Notes: generated by a model from the sequence alone, not told the origin. 64,000 nucleotides of DNA from Pedobacter segetis (GCF_016623585.1 NZ_JAEHFY010000001.1:186001-250000), one strand, 5' to 3'. Positions 1 through 10,119 are shown, counted from the stretch's first letter. A program made the numbers and translations.

Positions 1-212
1 ATACCATTAGCGTAGTTTTTGCCAATCCTTATACGGTAGCAGGGTTGCCAGGCATAGAAAAAAGCAAGTCTGTTTTGATAGGGTACCAAAACCTTAAAGA
101 GATGCAAAAAGCAGCAGCGAAGGTAATTTTAGGAAGTTTAAAAGCCACCGGAAAACTTCCCGTTACCATCAATTCATTTTTTAAATATGGCGATGGTGCG
201 CAGATGAAATAG
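1..212 (+). CDS. C-terminal end of a glycoside hydrolase family 3 protein (partial)
   Basis: The open frame enters from the left edge (first full codon at base 3) and stops with TAG at 210-212, giving about 69 residues. It reads ...VVFANPYTVAGLPGI near the start and GKLPVTIN near the end. This matches the end of the C-terminal domain of GH3 beta-N-acetylhexosaminidase (NagZ-like) proteins, where a 'GKLPVT' strand closes the domain. Such enzymes cleave beta-GlcNAc-type linkages, often in peptidoglycan recycling. The catalytic part lies outside the window, so the specificity and the presence of a further domain cannot be judged. The family assignment is moderately firm and the substrate is inference. 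Confidence 0.7.
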   Translation, partial: TISVVFANPYTVAGLPGIEKSKSVLIGYQNLKEMQKAAAKVILGSLKATGKLPVTINSFFKYGDGAQMK

Positions 213-470
213 CGGTTCTTTTTTCATTACCCGTTAGAGCTTTTTTCATATTTTTTATTGGCCATAACGGTAACATCTCTTGGTTTTTTAAAATCAAAAA
301 AGTGTTTTTTTTAACCGGTTTTTTAGAGTATTATTGGTAATAAAGCGCATATTTATTGGTTTTAGCTTTCTTGTATGGGTAAATAAAAAACGATGGCAAA
401 ACAACAACAATGTCAATAGTTCTTATCGGTTGTAAATCCTTTGTTTATATTTGCACTTTAACAAAAAAGA
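213..470. other. Intergenic leader of the pterin genes
   Basis: No open frame of note. The stretch is AT-rich with several T runs. The only recognisable signal is a TATATTTG hexamer-type element at 446-453, listed separately. Confidence 0.5.
446..453 (+). promoter_or_regulatory. Putative -7 promoter element upstream of the PTPS gene
   Basis: TATATTTG is an exact match to the Bacteroidota -7 consensus TAnnTTTG and lies 17 bases before the ATG at 471. No good TTTG is seen at the usual -33 distance, so the call rests on the -7 box alone. Confidence 0.45.
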
Positions 471-884
471 ATGATTTACATCACAAGGAAAGAGCACTTT
501 AACGCAGCTCATAAATTATATAGGGAAGATTGGAGCAAAGAGAAAAACGAAGAGGTTTTTGGTAGGTGCGCCAATGCAAATTGGCATGGCCATAATTATG
601 ATCTTTTTGTTACCATAAAAGGAGAAATTAACCCAGAAACCGGCTTTGTTGTAGATTTAAAAGATTTAAAAGATATTATTTTAAAACAAGTTGTTGATAA
701 ATTGGATCATAGAAACTTAAATTTAGATGTGGATTTTATGATAGGCAAAATGGCATCAACAGAGGTTTTGGCCATAGAAGTTTGGAAACAATTAGCCCCA
801 CATATAGAATTGAGAGGGGCAAAACTACATTGTATTAAGTTGTACGAAACCGCAAGCAATTATGTGGAATATTTTGGAGATTAA
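471..884 (+). CDS. 6-pyruvoyl-tetrahydropterin synthase / QueD family protein
   Basis: This 137-residue protein has the PTPS/QueD fold signature. The zinc ligands are H14 in HFNAAH and H39 and H41 in WHGHNY, and the catalytic cysteine is C33 in the preceding GRCANAN. Family members convert 7,8-dihydroneopterin triphosphate to 6-pyruvoyl-tetrahydropterin or to 6-carboxy-tetrahydropterin, the queuosine/7-deazaguanine precursor. The next gene, four bases downstream, is GTP cyclohydrolase I, which makes the shared substrate, so the pair forms a two-gene pterin operon. In this family the cytosolic product could feed queuosine or tetrahydropterin; the sequence alone does not decide, so no symbol is given. 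A TAnnTTTG box lies 17 bases upstream of the ATG. Confidence 0.9.
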   Translation: MIYITRKEHFNAAHKLYREDWSKEKNEEVFGRCANANWHGHNYDLFVTIKGEINPETGFVVDLKDLKDIILKQVVDKLDHRNLNLDVDFMIGKMASTEVLAIEVWKQLAPHIELRGAKLHCIKLYETASNYVEYFGD

Positions 885-888
885 TTAA

Positions 889-1503
889 ATGGGCGATAAA
901 AGTGGCGACGGTTACCAAAAAATAGACCGGTACAACGAGACGGTAATAGAAAATATTGCTGGCAATTATAAGCATATTTTAACGGCAATTGGCGAAGACG
1001 CCAACCGAGAAGGCTTACTAAAAACGCCCGAAAGAGTAGCCAAAGCTTTGCAGTTTTTAACACACGGGTATGATTTAGACGCTGCCGAAATATTAAGATC
1101 GGCGATGTTTAAAGAGGATTATAGCCAAATGGTTATTGTAAAAGATATTGAGGTTTACTCTATGTGCGAACACCACATGCTGCCTTTTTTTGGGAAAGCC
1201 CATATTGCTTATATCCCAAACGGGCATATTGTTGGTTTAAGTAAATTACCTAGGGTTGTTGATGTTTTTGCTAGACGCTTGCAGGTGCAAGAAAGGCTCA
1301 CAAATGAGATCAGGGATTGCATCCAAAATACGTTAAACCCTGCCGGTGTGGCTATTGTGATGGAATGCAGGCACATGTGTATGAGCATGAGGGGCATACA
1401 AAAACAAAACTCGGTAACAACCACATCTGCTTTTACGGGTGAGTTTGAAAATGATAAAACAAGATCAGAATTTTTGAGATTGATCACGGCAGATTTGACT
1501 TGA
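889..1503 (+). CDS. folE: GTP cyclohydrolase I
   Basis: This 204-residue protein is typical of FolE. It converts GTP to 7,8-dihydroneopterin triphosphate, the entry point to folate and other pterins. Diagnostic blocks are [13 protein letters not shown] (about 42-54), CEHHMLPF with zinc ligands C93 and H96, GLSKLPR (116-122), and [11 protein letters not shown] with the third zinc ligand C164. All three zinc ligands are present, so this is the zinc-dependent type IA enzyme. It begins four bases after the PTPS/QueD gene and is very likely co-transcribed with it. The cytosolic product is a toroidal decamer in known homologues. Confidence 0.97.
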   Translation: MGDKSGDGYQKIDRYNETVIENIAGNYKHILTAIGEDANREGLLKTPERVAKALQFLTHGYDLDAAEILRSAMFKEDYSQMVIVKDIEVYSMCEHHMLPFFGKAHIAYIPNGHIVGLSKLPRVVDVFARRLQVQERLTNEIRDCIQNTLNPAGVAIVMECRHMCMSMRGIQKQNSVTTTSAFTGEFENDKTRSEFLRLITADLT

Positions 1504-1570
1504 TAGGGTTTTAAGCGTTAACGATCGGAACGGGATACCCGGCTATAATTCATGCGGGCTTTTTTCTGTA

Positions 1571-1636
1571 ATCCCGAGCATTGTCGCTCTGAGCATTGTC
1601 ACTCTGAGCTGAGTCGAAGAGGGGGTCGAAGAGGGG
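1571..1636. repeat. CTGAGC / GTCGAAG short interspersed repeats
   Basis: Three degraded iterations of 'TGTC(A/G)CTCTGAGC' followed by 'GTCGAAGAGGGG' occur here, including a doubled GTCGAAGAGGGG. The same core, TGTCACCCTGAGCGAAGTCGAAGG, is found at 37571-37624 and in inverted form at 37642-37669. Repeats of this type are common between genes in Bacteroidota; their mobility mechanism is not known to me. Confidence 0.6.
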
Positions 1637-1798
1637 ACTGAAGGTCAGAAAAAAAGATATAGTGGAATCCGCCAGCTGGCGGATAAAACGCCCAAATAAA
1701 TTTTTAAAACACACAGCTCAAAACCGTTATGTTGAATGATAATGAAACCTGCCCCAGAATACAGGTGGGTATCACATAAACAGGTATTATATGGCATA

Positions 1799-1818
1799 GC
1801 AACCTTGCAAGCGAGATG
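1799..1818. repeat. 20-bp interspersed motif, copy 1
   Basis: GCAACCTTGCAAGCGAGATG matches 17 of 20 positions of the motif at 10208-10227. It sits next to an imperfect hairpin. Both copies lie between genes. Confidence 0.4.
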
Positions 1819-1926
1819 CCCGCTTGAACTTTCGGGCAGGTCTCCTTTCGTCGAAATGACGATTAAAGGAAAGAATACCTTAAATACCATCGTAAAAAAT
1901 AATTTTATAATCCTAAAAAAATAAAA

Positions 1927-2808
1927 ATGAAAGCATACTTATTTCCAGGACAGGGCGCACAATTTGTAGGCATGGGCAAAAACCTTTATGATAATTCTGC
2001 AGAGGCTAAAGCAATGTTTGAAAAAGCGAACGAGATTTTAGGTTTCGGGATTACCGATATAATGTTTAGCGGCACAGAAGAAGAGTTAAAAGAAACAAAG
2101 GTTACCCAACCTGCAATTTTTTTGCATTCTGTTATATTGGCTAAGGTTTTAGGGAGTGCTTTTAAGCCAGATATGGCAGCAGGACATTCTTTAGGGGAGT
2201 TTTCTGCTTTAACGGCAGCCGGTGCTTTAACTTTTGAAGATGGTTTAACGCTAGTTGCAAAAAGGGCAAATGCTATGCAAAAAGCATGTGAATTGCAGCC
2301 CAGCACAATGGCCGCTGTTTTAGGTCTGGATGATTTTACAGTAGAGGATATTTGCCAAAGAGTGAGCGATGTGGTAGTGCCGGCAAACTATAATTGCCCA
2401 GGGCAGTTGGTAATTTCTGGAAGTATTGCGGGCATAGATAAAGCTTGTGAATTATTGTTGGCAGCAGGCGCAAAAAGAGCTTTAAAATTAAATGTTGGCG
2501 GGGCTTTTCACTCCCCGTTGATGGAATCTGCAAAAATAGAATTAGAAGCGGCAATTGTTGCCACAGAAATTAAGGAACCAATTTGCCCGATCTATCAAAA
2601 TATCAACGCAAAACCTTATAAAGACGTTAAAAGCATTAAACAGAATTTGATTTCGCAGTTAACGGGTTCTGTAAAATGGACGCAAACCATGGAAAAAATG
2701 CTACACGATGGGGCTTCCGAATTTGTTGAAGTTGGCCCGGGGAGCGTTTTACAAGGTTTAGTTAAAAAAATAGACAGAAAATTAGCCACATCTAGTGCCG
2801 AGATTTAA
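1927..2808 (+). CDS. fabD: Malonyl-CoA:ACP transacylase
   Basis: This 293-residue cytosolic enzyme moves malonyl from CoA to acyl carrier protein, supplying the extender unit for fatty acid synthesis. The N-terminal FPGQGAQ (6-12) forms the oxyanion hole. The nucleophile is S88 in GHSLGE. R113 in KRANAM binds the malonyl carboxylate, and H195 in GGAFHSPLM is the partner histidine. The length and all motifs are normal for FabD. It stands alone: folE is 423 bp upstream across a repeat zone and the large kinase gene starts about 125-160 bp downstream. The ATG at 1927 is preceded by an A-rich stretch rather than a Shine-Dalgarno. Confidence 0.97.
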   Translation: MKAYLFPGQGAQFVGMGKNLYDNSAEAKAMFEKANEILGFGITDIMFSGTEEELKETKVTQPAIFLHSVILAKVLGSAFKPDMAAGHSLGEFSALTAAGALTFEDGLTLVAKRANAMQKACELQPSTMAAVLGLDDFTVEDICQRVSDVVVPANYNCPGQLVISGSIAGIDKACELLLAAGAKRALKLNVGGAFHSPLMESAKIELEAAIVATEIKEPICPIYQNINAKPYKDVKSIKQNLISQLTGSVKWTQTMEKMLHDGASEFVEVGPGSVLQGLVKKIDRKLATSSAEI

Positions 2809-2968
2809 CAGAATAAAAATCAGGTAAAAACAATTGTTTGGCTTGATTTTGGGATGCCGATTGCTTTGCGGATAAACGGTTTAGAAAGTATAAAAATTTT
2901 TATCTGTAAAACGTAATTTCGCTTTTGGCGTTTTGCTCTTAGCCCACAAAAATGCAATAATATTAGAA

Positions 2969-5900
2969 TTGAAAACCGCTACAAAAATTCGTTGGTTATT
3001 ATTATTGGTTACCATAGGTTTATTTGCCACCTCTTTAACAGCAAGATGGGCATCTACAAAATTGGTTGATCTTAACGATGTTGCCATAGATATTAATAGC
3101 GATTTAAACCAAAAAGAAACCAAGATAAGCAACTACCTCTCTCATGAAGAGAATTTAAAGAGCCTAGAAAAACTTCATCTGAACGCCAATTTGGCAACCA
3201 AAGTTTTAAATAGGTTCACTGGGCAAAACATATTTTTTCAAACCTACGTTAATAAAAAGCTTGTTTTTTGGTCAGATATTTCCATTAGTGCCAACAATGT
3301 AGATAATTACAAAGAAGGAAGTAGCTTTGTAGCCTACAAAAACGGATGGTACGAAGCCATCAAAAGGAGCGAGAACAATTTCTTCGTTGTTTTTTTTATC
3401 CCAATAAAGTCCCACGTTCCCTACAATAACCAATACATCAATGATGCCGACAATCAATTTTTGATAAACAACCCAACTATTGAAATAGCCTCCTTAACAG
3501 ATAAAGACGTTGTTGATATTAAGAATCTAAACGGCAGGTACCTTTTTTCTATCATGAAAAGCAATCGGGTTTCTGAAATACCGTACAACAAGATTGAAGT
3601 AATGATGTGGTGTTGCGGCCTGGTTACCCTTTTGTTTTTGCTCAATAGTATCTGTAAGTACTATGCGGATGATGGCTATCCTATTTTGGCAACCATAGTT
3701 TTAGGATTGTTCTTTTGTTTGATAAGGTATTTGGGTTTAAAATACCACTTCCCAAATGCCATTTATAGCCTCGCCTACTTCGACCCCAAAATATACGCCT
3801 CTAGCTTTTATTTTCCCTCTTTTGCAGATCTTATCATTAACGTTTTCGCCTTTCTATGGCTAATAATTTTTTTTTATAGCTATCGCGATAAAGCCTTTAA
3901 ACCAATAAAAAGCCCTTGGTTGGGCTACCCAACTTTGCTTTACGGAGCGATATTTATAATATTTGTTTCTTACAAATTCTCTGATGTTTTTTTTGGTTTG
4001 GTTTTTAACTCTACCATTAACTTAAATGTTTCTAACCTTGTAAACCTTAACCTTTTAAGTTTTTTGGGTGTTATGGTTTTAATTGGCGGTTTGCTAATTT
4101 ATTATCTATTGTTGGACCTCTTGGTTTACCTTTCTAGTTTTGTAGAAATACCTTTCAAATTTAAACTTGCGCTGTTTTTTGTAAGTTTTGCAGCTTATAC
4201 CTGTTATGGGTTTTTGCATCGCGATTATTCTATATTTTGCCCTTTGATTTTTGTGTTGATCTTTATAATTGGGCGTGTAGTCTACACCAATAAAGGAAAA
4301 ATCGTTTTCCCGGCCTTGGTGCTGATCACTTTTATATTCGCAACCATTGTATCTGTTAAATTAAGCGTTTTTGAAGGGTATAAAGAACTTGAGGTAAGGA
4401 AAACATTATTGCAAAAACTAGAAAACGCTTCAGATTCTTATGCCTTAATGGCTTTTGGCGAACTTGAGACCAAGATCACAAAAGAAAGGATATTGCTAAA
4501 CGATTTAAGAGCCAACAGGGCAGATAATAAACAATTGATCACATTAATAGGCAACAAGTACCTCTCCGGATATTTAAACAAGTTTAATTTTAAGGCCTAT
4601 CTTTTTAATAAAGACGATTCTTTGATTAGCCAAAACATTAACCAAAAGATACAGGTATTTAAAAAATTGGTAGAAAACAAATCTAACAAAGTTACCAAGT
4701 ATTTCTACAAGAAGAACAATACTTTTGGCACCCAAAACTACTTTGCAATCATCCCGCTAAAGGCAGATAGCAACGCTTCTGGAACCCTGATCCTGGATTT
4801 AAAATCTAAAACTTTAGAACGCTATGGTGCATTTCCACATATTTTACAAAACGGGGTCATAAACCCCCAATCAGAATTTTTAAACTATTCTTATGCTTTT
4901 TATCAAAACAAAAAGCTCTTAAACCAATTTGGTTCTTTTGTTTATGATAATTTTAATACCGAGTATAATGGGGAAACAAAGCAATTTATAGTATTGAAAA
5001 AAGGAGACGTAGACCATCTTATCTACAAGCCAAGCACCAACCAAACCATTGTTATAACCCATGTTACAAGTACTTTTTGGATAGAACTGGCCGCCCTATC
5101 TTTCTTTTTCATCATTTTTTTATGCTTCGGGATCGTATTGATCTCATACCGATGGATATTGCAATCACTTTTTTCCTATAAAATAAGTTTCAAAAACTTA
5201 AGGATAAAGATACTGGCAAGCAATAATCGTATTTTATACAAAACGCGTATTCAAATTGCACTGGTTTTAGCGGTGGTAAGTTCTTTGTTGATCATTGGGA
5301 TAATTACCTTTTCTTATATTTCTATACAATACACAGAACAGCAAGAAGATTTTTTAAAAAGTAAGATCAAGGTAATTAGCAGTGCTTTTGAAGACAATAC
5401 CCTGCCCGATATTAACCCTATAAACAACGCTAAAGGAGCAATTACTTTTGATGATTTTTCTAAAATGTACAACTCGGACCTTAACCTGTTTGATGTTAAC
5501 GGAATGTTGCTTTTTTCTACCCAAAATAAGCTTTATTCTACTGGGATAATTGCCGAGCGGATGAACCCCTTGGCCTTTATCAATCTCAATATCAAGAAGA
5601 AATCAGAATTTATACAACAAGAAAGCATCAGGTCTTTAAAATTTACATCGGCCTATGTGCCCATAAAAAATGCCGACAATAATATAATTGCCTATTTGCA
5701 ACTTCCGTATTTTGCCAATCAGGATGATTATAACCAAAAGATCGGGACATTTTTAAACCTCTTGATCAATATTTATGTTTTGGTTTTTGTGGCCATCGCT
5801 TTTTTTGCCTTTGTGGTTGCCAACCAAATTACCAGCCCTTTAAGTTTGATCCAAGAAAGCATTTCTAAAACCGTTATCGGTAAAAAGAACAATCCCATAA

Positions 5901-6673
5901 AATGGAAACGCAACGATGAAATTGGGAGCTTAATTTCAGAATATAACGCCATGATTGCCACGTTAGAAGAAAACGCAAATAAACTGGCGCAGTCTGAAAG
6001 GGAAACCGCTTGGCGAGAAATGGCCAAACAAGTGGCGCATGAAATTAAAAACCCGCTAACGCCATTAAGGTTGGGCATACAAATGCTAGATCGATCTTGG
6101 AAAGATAAAGACGAGAAATTTGACGAGAAATTTAAGAAATTCAGTAAATCTTTTTTAGAGCAGATAGATAGCCTTAGCCGCATTGCCTCTGAGTTTTCAA
6201 ATTTTGCCAAAATGCCAGAACTAAAGTTAGAAAAGGTAAAAGTTTTGGATGTTTTGAACAGGGCTATCGAGGTTTACTCACAAATGGGGCATATAAAAAT
6301 TATTTGCGATGAGCCGTCTTTAGAAAAATGCTTGGTACTGGTTGATAAGGACCAGCTGCTACGATCTTTCAACAACCTGCTTAAGAACGCAATAGAAGCT
6401 ATGCCAGAAGAGCAGGAAGGCATTATAGAAATTAAAGGAGAAAGAACACAACATAGCATTAAGATCGCCATTTCTGATAACGGAAATGGGATACCGCTTA
6501 ATTCTAGAGAAAATATATTTGTCCCAAATTTTACCACCAAAAGCTCTGGTACGGGCCTAGGCTTGGCATTTGTTAAGCAAGCTGTGGAGAATGTGAAGGG
6601 AAATATTTATTTTACCACAGAAATTAATGTAGGCACAACTTTCTACATTACACTTCCATTGGTAAATAAATGA
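2969..6673 (+). CDS. Large multi-pass NtrY-like sensor histidine kinase
   Basis: This protein of over 1,200 residues autophosphorylates on a cytoplasmic histidine and should signal to a response regulator not encoded nearby. The order is: one membrane helix, a roughly 180-residue external part, a block of about seven helices, a second external region, two more helices, a third external region, a last helix, a HAMP linker, then HisKA and HATPase_c. The phospho-histidine is in QVAHEIKNPLTPLRL, the NtrY hallmark (codon at 6038). N and G boxes are FNNLLKNAIEA, DNGNGIP and TGLGLAF. No ATG precedes the first helix; in-frame starts are TTG at 2933 or TTG at 2969. I prefer 2969 because it starts just before the charged flank of helix 1. 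The stop overlaps the next start (ATGA), so the pair is translationally coupled. Confidence 0.88.
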   Translation: MKTATKIRWLLLLVTIGLFATSLTARWASTKLVDLNDVAIDINSDLNQKETKISNYLSHEENLKSLEKLHLNANLATKVLNRFTGQNIFFQTYVNKKLVFWSDISISANNVDNYKEGSSFVAYKNGWYEAIKRSENNFFVVFFIPIKSHVPYNNQYINDADNQFLINNPTIEIASLTDKDVVDIKNLNGRYLFSIMKSNRVSEIPYNKIEVMMWCCGLVTLLFLLNSICKYYADDGYPILATIVLGLFFCLIRYLGLKYHFPNAIYSLAYFDPKIYASSFYFPSFADLIINVFAFLWLIIFFYSYRDKAFKPIKSPWLGYPTLLYGAIFIIFVSYKFSDVFFGLVFNSTINLNVSNLVNLNLLSFLGVMVLIGGLLIYYLLLDLLVYLSSFVEIPFKFKLALFFVSFAAYTCYGFLHRDYSIFCPLIFVLIFIIGRVVYTNKGKIVFPALVLITFIFATIVSVKLSVFEGYKELEVRKTLLQKLENASDSYALMAFGELETKITKERILLNDLRANRADNKQLITLIGNKYLSGYLNKFNFKAYLFNKDDSLISQNINQKIQVFKKLVENKSNKVTKYFYKKNNTFGTQNYFAIIPLKADSNASGTLILDLKSKTLERYGAFPHILQNGVINPQSEFLNYSYAFYQNKKLLNQFGSFVYDNFNTEYNGETKQFIVLKKGDVDHLIYKPSTNQTIVITHVTSTFWIELAALSFFFIIFLCFGIVLISYRWILQSLFSYKISFKNLRIKILASNNRILYKTRIQIALVLAVVSSLLIIGIITFSYISIQYTEQQEDFLKSKIKVISSAFEDNTLPDINPINNAKGAITFDDFSKMYNSDLNLFDVNGMLLFSTQNKLYSTGIIAERMNPLAFINLNIKKKSEFIQQESIRSLKFTSAYVPIKNADNNIIAYLQLPYFANQDDYNQKIGTFLNLLINIYVLVFVAIAFFAFVVANQITSPLSLIQESISKTVIGKKNNPIKWKRNDEIGSLISEYNAMIATLEENANKLAQSERETAWREMAKQVAHEIKNPLTPLRLGIQMLDRSWKDKDEKFDEKFKKFSKSFLEQIDSLSRIASEFSNFAKMPELKLEKVKVLDVLNRAIEVYSQMGHIKIICDEPSLEKCLVLVDKDQLLRSFNNLLKNAIEAMPEEQEGIIEIKGERTQHSIKIAISDNGNGIPLNSRENIFVPNFTTKSSGTGLGLAFVKQAVENVKGNIYFTTEINVGTTFYITLPLVNK

Positions 6674-9600
6674 TAAAAAAAAGCATCATCGGGATAGTAT
6701 TCTTACTGGGTAGTATCGCCGGTTATGCACAAACAGATCAGTTGGCGATCATCAAAAAGATCGCGGTTAAAGACTCCTTGGTTTTAGATTCGCTCAGCAT
6801 AATTCCCAATACTCTCAAAATCACAGAGGGCTTTTTAATAATTGATAAAAAAAATTATCAGATCAATTATGCCAGTACTTTATTGCTTTGGAAAAATAAG
6901 CCCAAAGCAGATTCTGTAACGGTGCAATACCAAACCTTCCCCATTCTATTCTCAAAAAAGCAGTTTAATAAAGATCCTAAAATAATAGAAGAAGTAGTTA
7001 TTGGGAAAAATCCTTTTACTTATAGCGCCCCAAAAGAAGAGGGCTCTATCTTCGGTTTCGAGGGCTTTCAAAAAAGTGGCAGCATCTCTCGGGGTATAGG
7101 TTTTGGGAACAACCAAAACCTGGCGGTAAATTCTAACCTGGTTTTACAACTATCGGGAAAGCTCAATAATGATATAGAGATTCTGGCTGCTATTTCTGAT
7201 GATAATATACCTATACAGCCAGATGGTAACACACAACAAATCAATGATTTTGATAAGGTTTTTATCCAATTAAAAAGAAAAGGAACAACACTTATTGCCG
7301 GCGATTATGAATTGCGCCGCCCCGATAGTTATTTTACGAATTACTATAAACGAACCCAGGGTGCTTTGTTTAGTAATGATTTTAAAGACAAAAAAGGGAA
7401 CCAATATAGTACCGCATTTGCAGCGGCGGTAGCAAAGGGAAGGTCTGCAAGAAACCAATTTAACGGGATCGAGGGCAACCAAGGGCCATATCGTTTACAG
7501 GGCAACAATGGCGAACAGTTTATTATAATACTTTCTGGTACAGAAAGGGTTTATATTGATGGTGTTTTGCTGCTAAGAGGGCAAGAGAATGATTATGTGA
7601 TGGATTATAACACGGCAGAGCTCACCTTCACATCTAAAAGGCTAATTACCCAAAACGCTAGGATCGTAGTAGAATTTGAATATTCTGATAAGGTTTTTGC
7701 TAGAAGTTTATACAATCTAAACCAAGGGTTCAAATCAAAAAAAATAAAAATAGGTTTTAATTATTACAGCGAACAAGACAACCCAAACAAGCCGCTATTG
7801 CAAAGTCTAAACAATCAGCAAAAGCAATTTTTATCGGGCATTGGCAACCAGATCAACCAAGCGGTTTTTCCAAATATAGATAGCGTCGGTTTTAACGGGA
7901 ACGAGATTTTATATAAAAAAGTTGATACTTTGGGGGCAAAGGCCGTTTATGTATATAGCACAAACCCAAACCAGGCAAAGTTTAGGGTGGGCTTTACCTA
8001 TGTTGGCCCTAATGCGGGTAATTATAGCATCAACACCAATGCACAGGCAAACGGTAGGGTTTATGTTTTTGTGCCGCCAATAAACGGTGTTTTACAGGGC
8101 GATTATGCGCCTGTTACGTTATTGGTAACGCCTAAAAAGCAACAATTGATTACCCTTAACGCCGATTATAAAATAGGGAAAAAAACAAATATATTTTCTG
8201 AGATTGGCTTTAGCGATAATGACGTAAACCTGTATTCCGATATCGGCAACAGCCAAAATAAAGGAATTGCCTACAAGCTGATATTTGAGGACCAACGCAA
8301 TTTAAAAGGTAACGACAGCACAGGCTTAAAGTTAAAAAGCAGCCTAAGTTATGAATATGTTAACCAACAGTTTAAGCCTTTAGAACGGTACCGACCCGTA
8401 GAATTTGACCGTGATTTTAATTTAAACGGTGCAAATTTGGCTGCCGCCGATGAATATTGGACAACTTTAAACTTTAAACTTTATAAAAACGATTTAAAGC
8501 AAATCAGCTACACGTTTTCTAACTTTAACAGAGGGAGTAGTTATAACGGAATTCAACAAGGTTTGGCAACGGCCTATCAATATAAAAAATACCGATTGGC
8601 TTATACAGGAAGCCTGTTAAATTCTAAAACCAATTTATTAGAGGGCACTTACTATAAAAATAATTTAGCGTTCTCAAAAATCTTTAAAAATACCGAAGCG
8701 GGCTTGGCCTACAGAGAAGAAAACAACCAAACCAACGAACTGGCGGCCGGTCAACTTTCTTTGCAATCTTTTGCTTTTAGAGAATATGAAGGGTTTTATA
8801 AATCGGCAGATACCGCAAAGAACGGGTTTTTGCTAATGTTTAACCAACGGTTTGATGATTTACCGATAGCTAAGAAATTAAATGCGTTTTCTAAGGCCGA
8901 AACTTATACCGGTAAATTGATCATCAATAAAACAGCCAACTCCAATTTAGCCATCAATGCTTCATATCGCACTTTAAAATACCTCAATAACGATACTTTG
9001 AAACAAAACGAGGAAACACTTTTAGGTAGGGTAGATTATAATTTTACGGCTTTGAAGGGCTTTATTAACTTGCAATCTTTTTATGAGTTGGGCACCGGGC
9101 AAGAGCCAAAAAGAGAATTTGTTTACCTAGAAGTAGCCGCCGCACAAGGTATTTACTCTTGGAACGATTATAATAAAAACGGCATTAAAGAGCTAAACGA
9201 ATTTGAGGTCTCTAAATACCCAGATCAAGCTAAATACATTAAAATATATATACCAAACAACCAGTTTGTGCGGTCTAATTTTACCAACATCAATCAAACA
9301 TTAACCTTAAACCCGGCCATCGTTTTAAAAAACAAGAAAGGGAAAACCGCTAAGTTTATCTCTAAATTTTCTAATATTTCTTCTTTACGTATTGATAAAA
9401 AGGTATTGGCAGGCAATGGGATTTTATTTAATCCATACCAAACAAACATCAAAGAAAGCAACCTGATCTCTCTTAATTCATTTATCAGAAATACGGTTTT
9501 TTATAATCGATCAAACCCTGTTTTTGGGTTTGATGTTAGCCTACAAAAGCTAGGGAGCAAATTGTTGCTTACCAATGGTTTTGATAGCAGGAACACCGAA

Positions 9601-10119
9601 GAGCAAAGTTTAAGGATAAGATGGAATTTCATCAGAAAAAGTAATTTTAATGTTTCTTTTAATAAAGGGATAAAAGATTTTTCTTCGCAATTATTTACAG
9701 AAAGAAATTACCATATCAACTATTTAGAACTGCAGCCAGAATTTGGCTATCAGTTTAACACTAATTTTAAAACCACTTTTTTGCTCGATCTAAAAAACCA
9801 AAAAAACGAGATTGCTTTTGGTGGCGAGAAAACTTTTAACACTAAAATAGGATCTGAACTGCGGTATAATATTTTAAAAAAAGGAACCGTAACGGCGCAA
9901 TTTAATTTTATTAACAATAGTTTTGAGGGGGCAAACAATACCTCCATAGCCTATGAACTATTAGAAGGGCTGCAGCCGGGCAAAAATTTAACATGGTCGG
10001 CAGGTTTTCAAAGAACCATCGCCAACGGCATACAATTGAATTTTACTTATGAAGGCCGAAAATCTAACGATGTAAAAACCATACATACCGGAGGCCTGCA
10101 AGTGAGGGCTTATTTTTAG
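6670..10119 (+). CDS. Very large outer-membrane beta-barrel protein (SprA-like features)
   Basis: The 1,149-residue product opens with a signal peptide (MIKKSIIGIVFLLGSIAGYA, cleavage near residue 20) and ends in aromatic residues (VRAYF) like outer-membrane barrels. The middle alternates short amphipathic strands with N, Y and F. Blocks such as ISRGIGFGNNQN, FDKVFIQLKRKG, GDYELRRP, VYIDGVLLLRGQENDYV and ARIVVEFEYSDK resemble passages of the gliding/type-9-secretion protein SprA and its relatives, but the protein is about half SprA's length. Its start overlaps the kinase stop by four bases, so the two are made together. I infer an outer-membrane protein whose assembly or state may relate to the kinase; no function is established. 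Confidence 0.75.
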   Translation: MIKKSIIGIVFLLGSIAGYAQTDQLAIIKKIAVKDSLVLDSLSIIPNTLKITEGFLIIDKKNYQINYASTLLLWKNKPKADSVTVQYQTFPILFSKKQFNKDPKIIEEVVIGKNPFTYSAPKEEGSIFGFEGFQKSGSISRGIGFGNNQNLAVNSNLVLQLSGKLNNDIEILAAISDDNIPIQPDGNTQQINDFDKVFIQLKRKGTTLIAGDYELRRPDSYFTNYYKRTQGALFSNDFKDKKGNQYSTAFAAAVAKGRSARNQFNGIEGNQGPYRLQGNNGEQFIIILSGTERVYIDGVLLLRGQENDYVMDYNTAELTFTSKRLITQNARIVVEFEYSDKVFARSLYNLNQGFKSKKIKIGFNYYSEQDNPNKPLLQSLNNQQKQFLSGIGNQINQAVFPNIDSVGFNGNEILYKKVDTLGAKAVYVYSTNPNQAKFRVGFTYVGPNAGNYSINTNAQANGRVYVFVPPINGVLQGDYAPVTLLVTPKKQQLITLNADYKIGKKTNIFSEIGFSDNDVNLYSDIGNSQNKGIAYKLIFEDQRNLKGNDSTGLKLKSSLSYEYVNQQFKPLERYRPVEFDRDFNLNGANLAAADEYWTTLNFKLYKNDLKQISYTFSNFNRGSSYNGIQQGLATAYQYKKYRLAYTGSLLNSKTNLLEGTYYKNNLAFSKIFKNTEAGLAYREENNQTNELAAGQLSLQSFAFREYEGFYKSADTAKNGFLLMFNQRFDDLPIAKKLNAFSKAETYTGKLIINKTANSNLAINASYRTLKYLNNDTLKQNEETLLGRVDYNFTALKGFINLQSFYELGTGQEPKREFVYLEVAAAQGIYSWNDYNKNGIKELNEFEVSKYPDQAKYIKIYIPNNQFVRSNFTNINQTLTLNPAIVLKNKKGKTAKFISKFSNISSLRIDKKVLAGNGILFNPYQTNIKESNLISLNSFIRNTVFYNRSNPVFGFDVSLQKLGSKLLLTNGFDSRNTEEQSLRIRWNFIRKSNFNVSFNKGIKDFSSQLFTERNYHINYLELQPEFGYQFNTNFKTTFLLDLKNQKNEIAFGGEKTFNTKIGSELRYNILKKGTVTAQFNFINNSFEGANNTSIAYELLEGLQPGKNLTWSAGFQRTIANGIQLNFTYEGRKSNDVKTIHTGGLQVRAYF

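Larger units (their letters stand above)
1504..1926. other. Repeat-bearing intergenic gap between folE and fabD
   Basis: This 423-bp stretch has no convincing gene; open frames here are short and repeat-derived. It holds CTGAGC/GTCGAAG-type repeats (1571-1636), a 14-bp palindrome CCGCCAGCTGGCGG at 1669-1682, a 20-bp motif (1799-1818) that recurs near 10.2 kb, and an imperfect hairpin at about 1812-1843 (GAGAtGCCCG facing CGGGCaggTCTC). It looks like a landing zone for short interspersed repeats. No clear promoter for fabD is visible. Confidence 0.6.
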
